This document shows, in pieces, positions 31,164 through 33,538 of a stretch of 33,538 nt of DNA. A program made the position numbers and the translations under genes. The notes below the pieces were generated by a model, which was not told the origin of the DNA, ran no database searches, and was given only the letters and a program-made list of their open reading frames with translations. Origin of the DNA: an uncultured Oscillospiraceae bacterium. Lineage in GTDB: Bacteria; Bacillota; Clostridia; Oscillospirales; Oscillospiraceae. Numbering within the stretch: the stretch's first letter is position 1; every line of letters begins with the position of its first letter. Location: NCBI GenBank assembly GCA_900754515.1, contig CAAEDD010000114.1, positions 1 to 33,538 on the forward strand, in the 5' to 3' direction.

Positions 31164-33475
31164 AGACTCTTACAGCGGCAAACCAAAGCGAGAGGGACAA
31201 GCTGAAGATACCACGGAGCGTGCAGCAGTCCATACCTATAAAGGCCGTATACCCGGACGGCATATGGACCGTGGGCAGGAAACACAGCCGCAGCTGGAAG
31301 CTCACGGACGTGAACTATGTGGCCGCTTCCCCGGAGGCCCAGAGGAGCATAATAGCTGCCTACTGCGGCGCAATAAACACCATGCCCACCGACGCCACCA
31401 CCAAGATAACCGTGGTCAACAACAGGCTGAATCCGGTGGAATTCCAGCGGCGTATGCTGCTGGGCTATACCGGGGACTGGATGGATCACTACCGGGAGGA
31501 AGCAAACGGCATAGTCCTGGGAAAGTGCAGCAAAAGCAACAATCTGGTGCAGCAGAGATTTGTCACCATGTCCATAGCCCAGCGGAAGATAGAGGAGAGC
31601 CGCCGCTATTTCCGGCGGGTGGAGGGGAACCTTTCCAAGAGTTTCTCCCGGCTGGATTCCGGCCTGCTGCCCATAGGAAACTACGAGAGGCTGAGAGTGC
31701 TCCATGACTTTTTCCGGCCGGGACGGGAGCAGTATTTCCGCTATGACAACGCCTGGGCCATGAGAACGGGCAAAGACCTGCGGGAGCTCATATGTCCCGA
31801 CAGCTTCAGCTTTAAAAAGAGCTATTTCGAGATGGGGGACAAGTTCGGCCGGGTGTTGTTCCTGCGGGAGTATCCGGCTTTCCTGGCCGATGACCTGATA
31901 TCCGACCTGACGGAGTTTGCCAGGAGCATGGTGCTGTCCATAGATATCATACCTGTACCCACCGACGAGGCGGTGAAAGAGGTGGACGGCATAATCCTGG
32001 GCGTGGAGACGGACATAACCCGCTGGCAGCAAAGGCAGAATAGCAAGAACAACTTCAGCGCCGAGGTGCCAAGAAGTATGGAGCAGCGGCGGCAGAACTC
32101 CAGGGAGTTCATGGACGACCTTACCATGCGTGACCAGCGCATGATATTCTCCGTGATAACTCTGGTACATATAGCCGACAGCCTGGAACAGCTGGACGCC
32201 GACAGCGAGGCCATCATCTCCATAGGCAGGGAGCACCTGTGCGACCTCTCCGTAGCCCACTATCAGCAGGAGGATGGTCTGAATACAGTCCTGCCCTATG
32301 GACTCAGGCGTATAAAGGCCCTGCATACCCTGACAACCGAGAGCTGCGCCGTGGCCGTGCCCTTCAGGACTCAGGAGATACAGGAGCCCGGCGGCATCTA
32401 CTACGGCACGAACCTCATATCCAATAACCCCATAGTTTGCGACAGAAAACGCCTGGTGTCTCCCCACGCCTTCTACCTGGGCGTCTCCGGCTCAGGCAAA
32501 TCCATGGGCATGAAGAGCACCATTGAGAACGTGGCTCTGGGCACTGAGGACGACATCATGATACTGGATGCCGAGCGGGAGTACGGCGCTCTGGCCAGAG
32601 CTTTCGGCGGTGAGGTCATAGAGATATCCCCCAATAGTATCCACCACATAAATCCCCTGGAAGTGGCAAAGGGCTACGAGGATGAAAACCCCATAGCCCT
32701 GAAGTCGGAGCTGATAACCAGTATACTGGAGCAGCAGATGGGCGCCGGTGTGATGAAGGGCAGCTACAAGTCCATCATAGACCGCTGCACCGCAAAAGTG
32801 TTCAGGGCCCATCTCGGCGGCAAAGCCCCGGCACCTCTGCTCACCGACTGGCGCAGAGAGGTCCTGAAGCAACCGGAGCCGGAGGCCAGAGAGCTGGCCC
32901 TGGCGGCGGAGCTGATAACCGAGGGCAGCCTCAACGTGTTTGCCCACCACTCGGACGTGGATATGTCCAGCCGCATCATCTGCCTGGACCTGTACGAAAT
33001 GGGTGAGCAGCTGCGGCCAACGGCTCTGGTGGTAGCTCTGGAGGCAATAAACAAGCGGGTGATGGAAAACAGAAAGAGAGGCAAATTCACCTGGGTGTTT
33101 TTGGACGAGGTGTACCTGTACTTCAAGTACCACTACTCTGCCGAAATACTGTATAAAGCCTGGAAGCGATTCAGAAAGTACGGCGGCATACTCACCGCCG
33201 CGACCCAGAACGTCCAGGAGTGTCTGGACTCGGAGACTGCAAGGCTGATGTTTGCAAACTCCGAGTTTCTGATGCTCTTCAACCAGGCGGCAACAGACCG
33301 GCAGGAGCTGTCAAAGCTGCTGCACATCTCGGATACCCAGATGAACTATGTCACCGATGTGGAACCCGGCCACGGCCTGCTGCGGGTGGCCGGGGCGGTC
33401 ATACCCTTTGACTGCACTATACCCCATGATACGGAGCTGTTCCGGCTCATGGACACCAGGCCGGGCCGGACTTAA
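31157..33475 (+). CDS. virB4: VirB4/TraE-type conjugation ATPase
   Basis: 772 residues. This ATPase powers the type IV secretion channel. Walker A is GVSGSGKS (442-449), the segment after it has DDIMILDAEREYGALARAFG, and Walker B is WVFLDE with Asp650-Glu651. YYGTNLISNNPIVCDRKRL leads into the ATPase domain and a C-terminal RecA-like motif reads GGILTAATQNVQECLDSETA. The N-terminal half is the usual VirB4 domain. The TAA stop overlaps the ATG of the methyltransferase gene by one base (TAATG). Confidence 0.95.
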   Translation: MVKTLTAANQSERDKLKIPRSVQQSIPIKAVYPDGIWTVGRKHSRSWKLTDVNYVAASPEAQRSIIAAYCGAINTMPTDATTKITVVNNRLNPVEFQRRMLLGYTGDWMDHYREEANGIVLGKCSKSNNLVQQRFVTMSIAQRKIEESRRYFRRVEGNLSKSFSRLDSGLLPIGNYERLRVLHDFFRPGREQYFRYDNAWAMRTGKDLRELICPDSFSFKKSYFEMGDKFGRVLFLREYPAFLADDLISDLTEFARSMVLSIDIIPVPTDEAVKEVDGIILGVETDITRWQQRQNSKNNFSAEVPRSMEQRRQNSREFMDDLTMRDQRMIFSVITLVHIADSLEQLDADSEAIISIGREHLCDLSVAHYQQEDGLNTVLPYGLRRIKALHTLTTESCAVAVPFRTQEIQEPGGIYYGTNLISNNPIVCDRKRLVSPHAFYLGVSGSGKSMGMKSTIENVALGTEDDIMILDAEREYGALARAFGGEVIEISPNSIHHINPLEVAKGYEDENPIALKSELITSILEQQMGAGVMKGSYKSIIDRCTAKVFRAHLGGKAPAPLLTDWRREVLKQPEPEARELALAAELITEGSLNVFAHHSDVDMSSRIICLDLYEMGEQLRPTALVVALEAINKRVMENRKRGKFTWVFLDEVYLYFKYHYSAEILYKAWKRFRKYGGILTAATQNVQECLDSETARLMFANSEFLMLFNQAATDRQELSKLLHISDTQMNYVTDVEPGHGLLRVAGAVIPFDCTIPHDTELFRLMDTRPGRT

Positions 33476-33500
33476 TGTGTCTCACGGTGAAACGCATTCT
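33474..33500. repeat. Imperfect GTGTCTCA palindrome at the virB4/methyltransferase junction
   Basis: AATGTGTCTCAC is followed by GGTGAAACGCATT. The right arm has the GAAACGCATT form seen at 18744. This copy lies within the first codons of the methyltransferase frame and contains both its candidate start codons. Confidence 0.7.
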
Positions 33501-33538
33501 TACACTGGGCAGCCTCTTTGACGGCATTGGAGTGTTTC
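33475..33538 (+). CDS. C5-cytosine DNA methyltransferase, N-terminal fragment (cut by window edge)
   Basis: The frame from ATG 33475 reads MCLTVKRILTLGSLFDGIGV and continues off the window; a GTG at 33487 is an alternative start. LTLGSLFDGIG is motif I of the family (SAM binding, FxGxG type). A methyltransferase after virB4 is common in ICEs of this class and protects transferred DNA. No separate ribosome site is visible, so expression probably depends on coupling to virB4 translation. Confidence 0.75.
   Translation, partial: MCLTVKRILTLGSLFDGIGVF

Noticed and set aside
31124..32467. A 447-codon open frame on the minus strand
   Set aside because: It lies opposite the clear VirB4 gene, has no ribosome site and reads as low-quality antisense of a GC-rich gene.

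Overview
The gene families and signals point to a gut-type Clostridia (Eubacteriales) chromosome carrying most of an integrative and conjugative element (ICE) of the broad Tn1549-like class; this host assignment is inference. Support comes from AGGAGG-type ribosome sites, Gram-positive lipoprotein and LPxTG-type signals, a RepA_N/DUF6017 initiator, PcfB/PcfC, Maff2, PrgI and a three-histidine relaxase. No rRNA, tRNA or CRISPR array was seen.

Region 1 (1-4.0 kb) is an AT-rich defence-like island. It holds an intact SIR2-domain protein with a long helical C-terminus, a wrecked Fic gene and a wrecked AbiEi-type antitoxin gene. Region 2 (4.1-11.2 kb) is a complete transport locus: a TetR-family regulator with its terminator, a consensus promoter followed by a 28-bp perfect palindrome, then a solute-binding lipoprotein, a TenA-family protein, two permeases and two ATPases of the oligopeptide ABC family. 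Region 3 (11.2-13.4 kb) has a DUF2130 coiled-coil protein and a HipB-like repressor with two operator-like palindromes but no HipA toxin.

Region 4 (about 13.43 kb to the right edge) is the ICE body. It opens with a secreted or surface-protein cassette (a small Cys-rich protein, a short LPxTG-like protein, a membrane-anchored protein, a secreted beta-rich protein and a larger InlB-repeat protein sharing a C-terminal domain with it, plus a 26-residue membrane peptide). A DinJ-YafQ toxin-antitoxin pair on the opposite strand follows. Next is the replication and maintenance block: a RepA_N-type initiator with five 23-bp iterons inside its gene, a double-domain ParB-like protein, DUF3846 and an ArdC-like antirestriction protein. 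An AT-richer two-gene insert (Phd-like antitoxin and a protein with a HEPN-type RNxxxH motif) precedes the transfer block: MobC, relaxase, PcfB, VirD4/PcfC, Maff2, a VirB6/TrbL-like protein, PrgI and VirB4. The start of a C5-cytosine methyltransferase runs off the right edge. The virD4 gene is split by a 2737-bp group II intron whose predicted excision restores the frame exactly.

The least conventional structure is a family of near-identical palindromes with core GTGTCTCA-N3-TGAGACAC. They lie at gene junctions inside the ICE (18.74, 21.80, 22.95, 29.89 and 33.47 kb) and outside it (11.21 kb, degenerate at 3.57 kb). Several sit just before the ribosome site of a key ICE gene, one contains the ardC stop codon and one contains the methyltransferase start codon. 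Together with the in-gene iterons, these are the features most worth testing.
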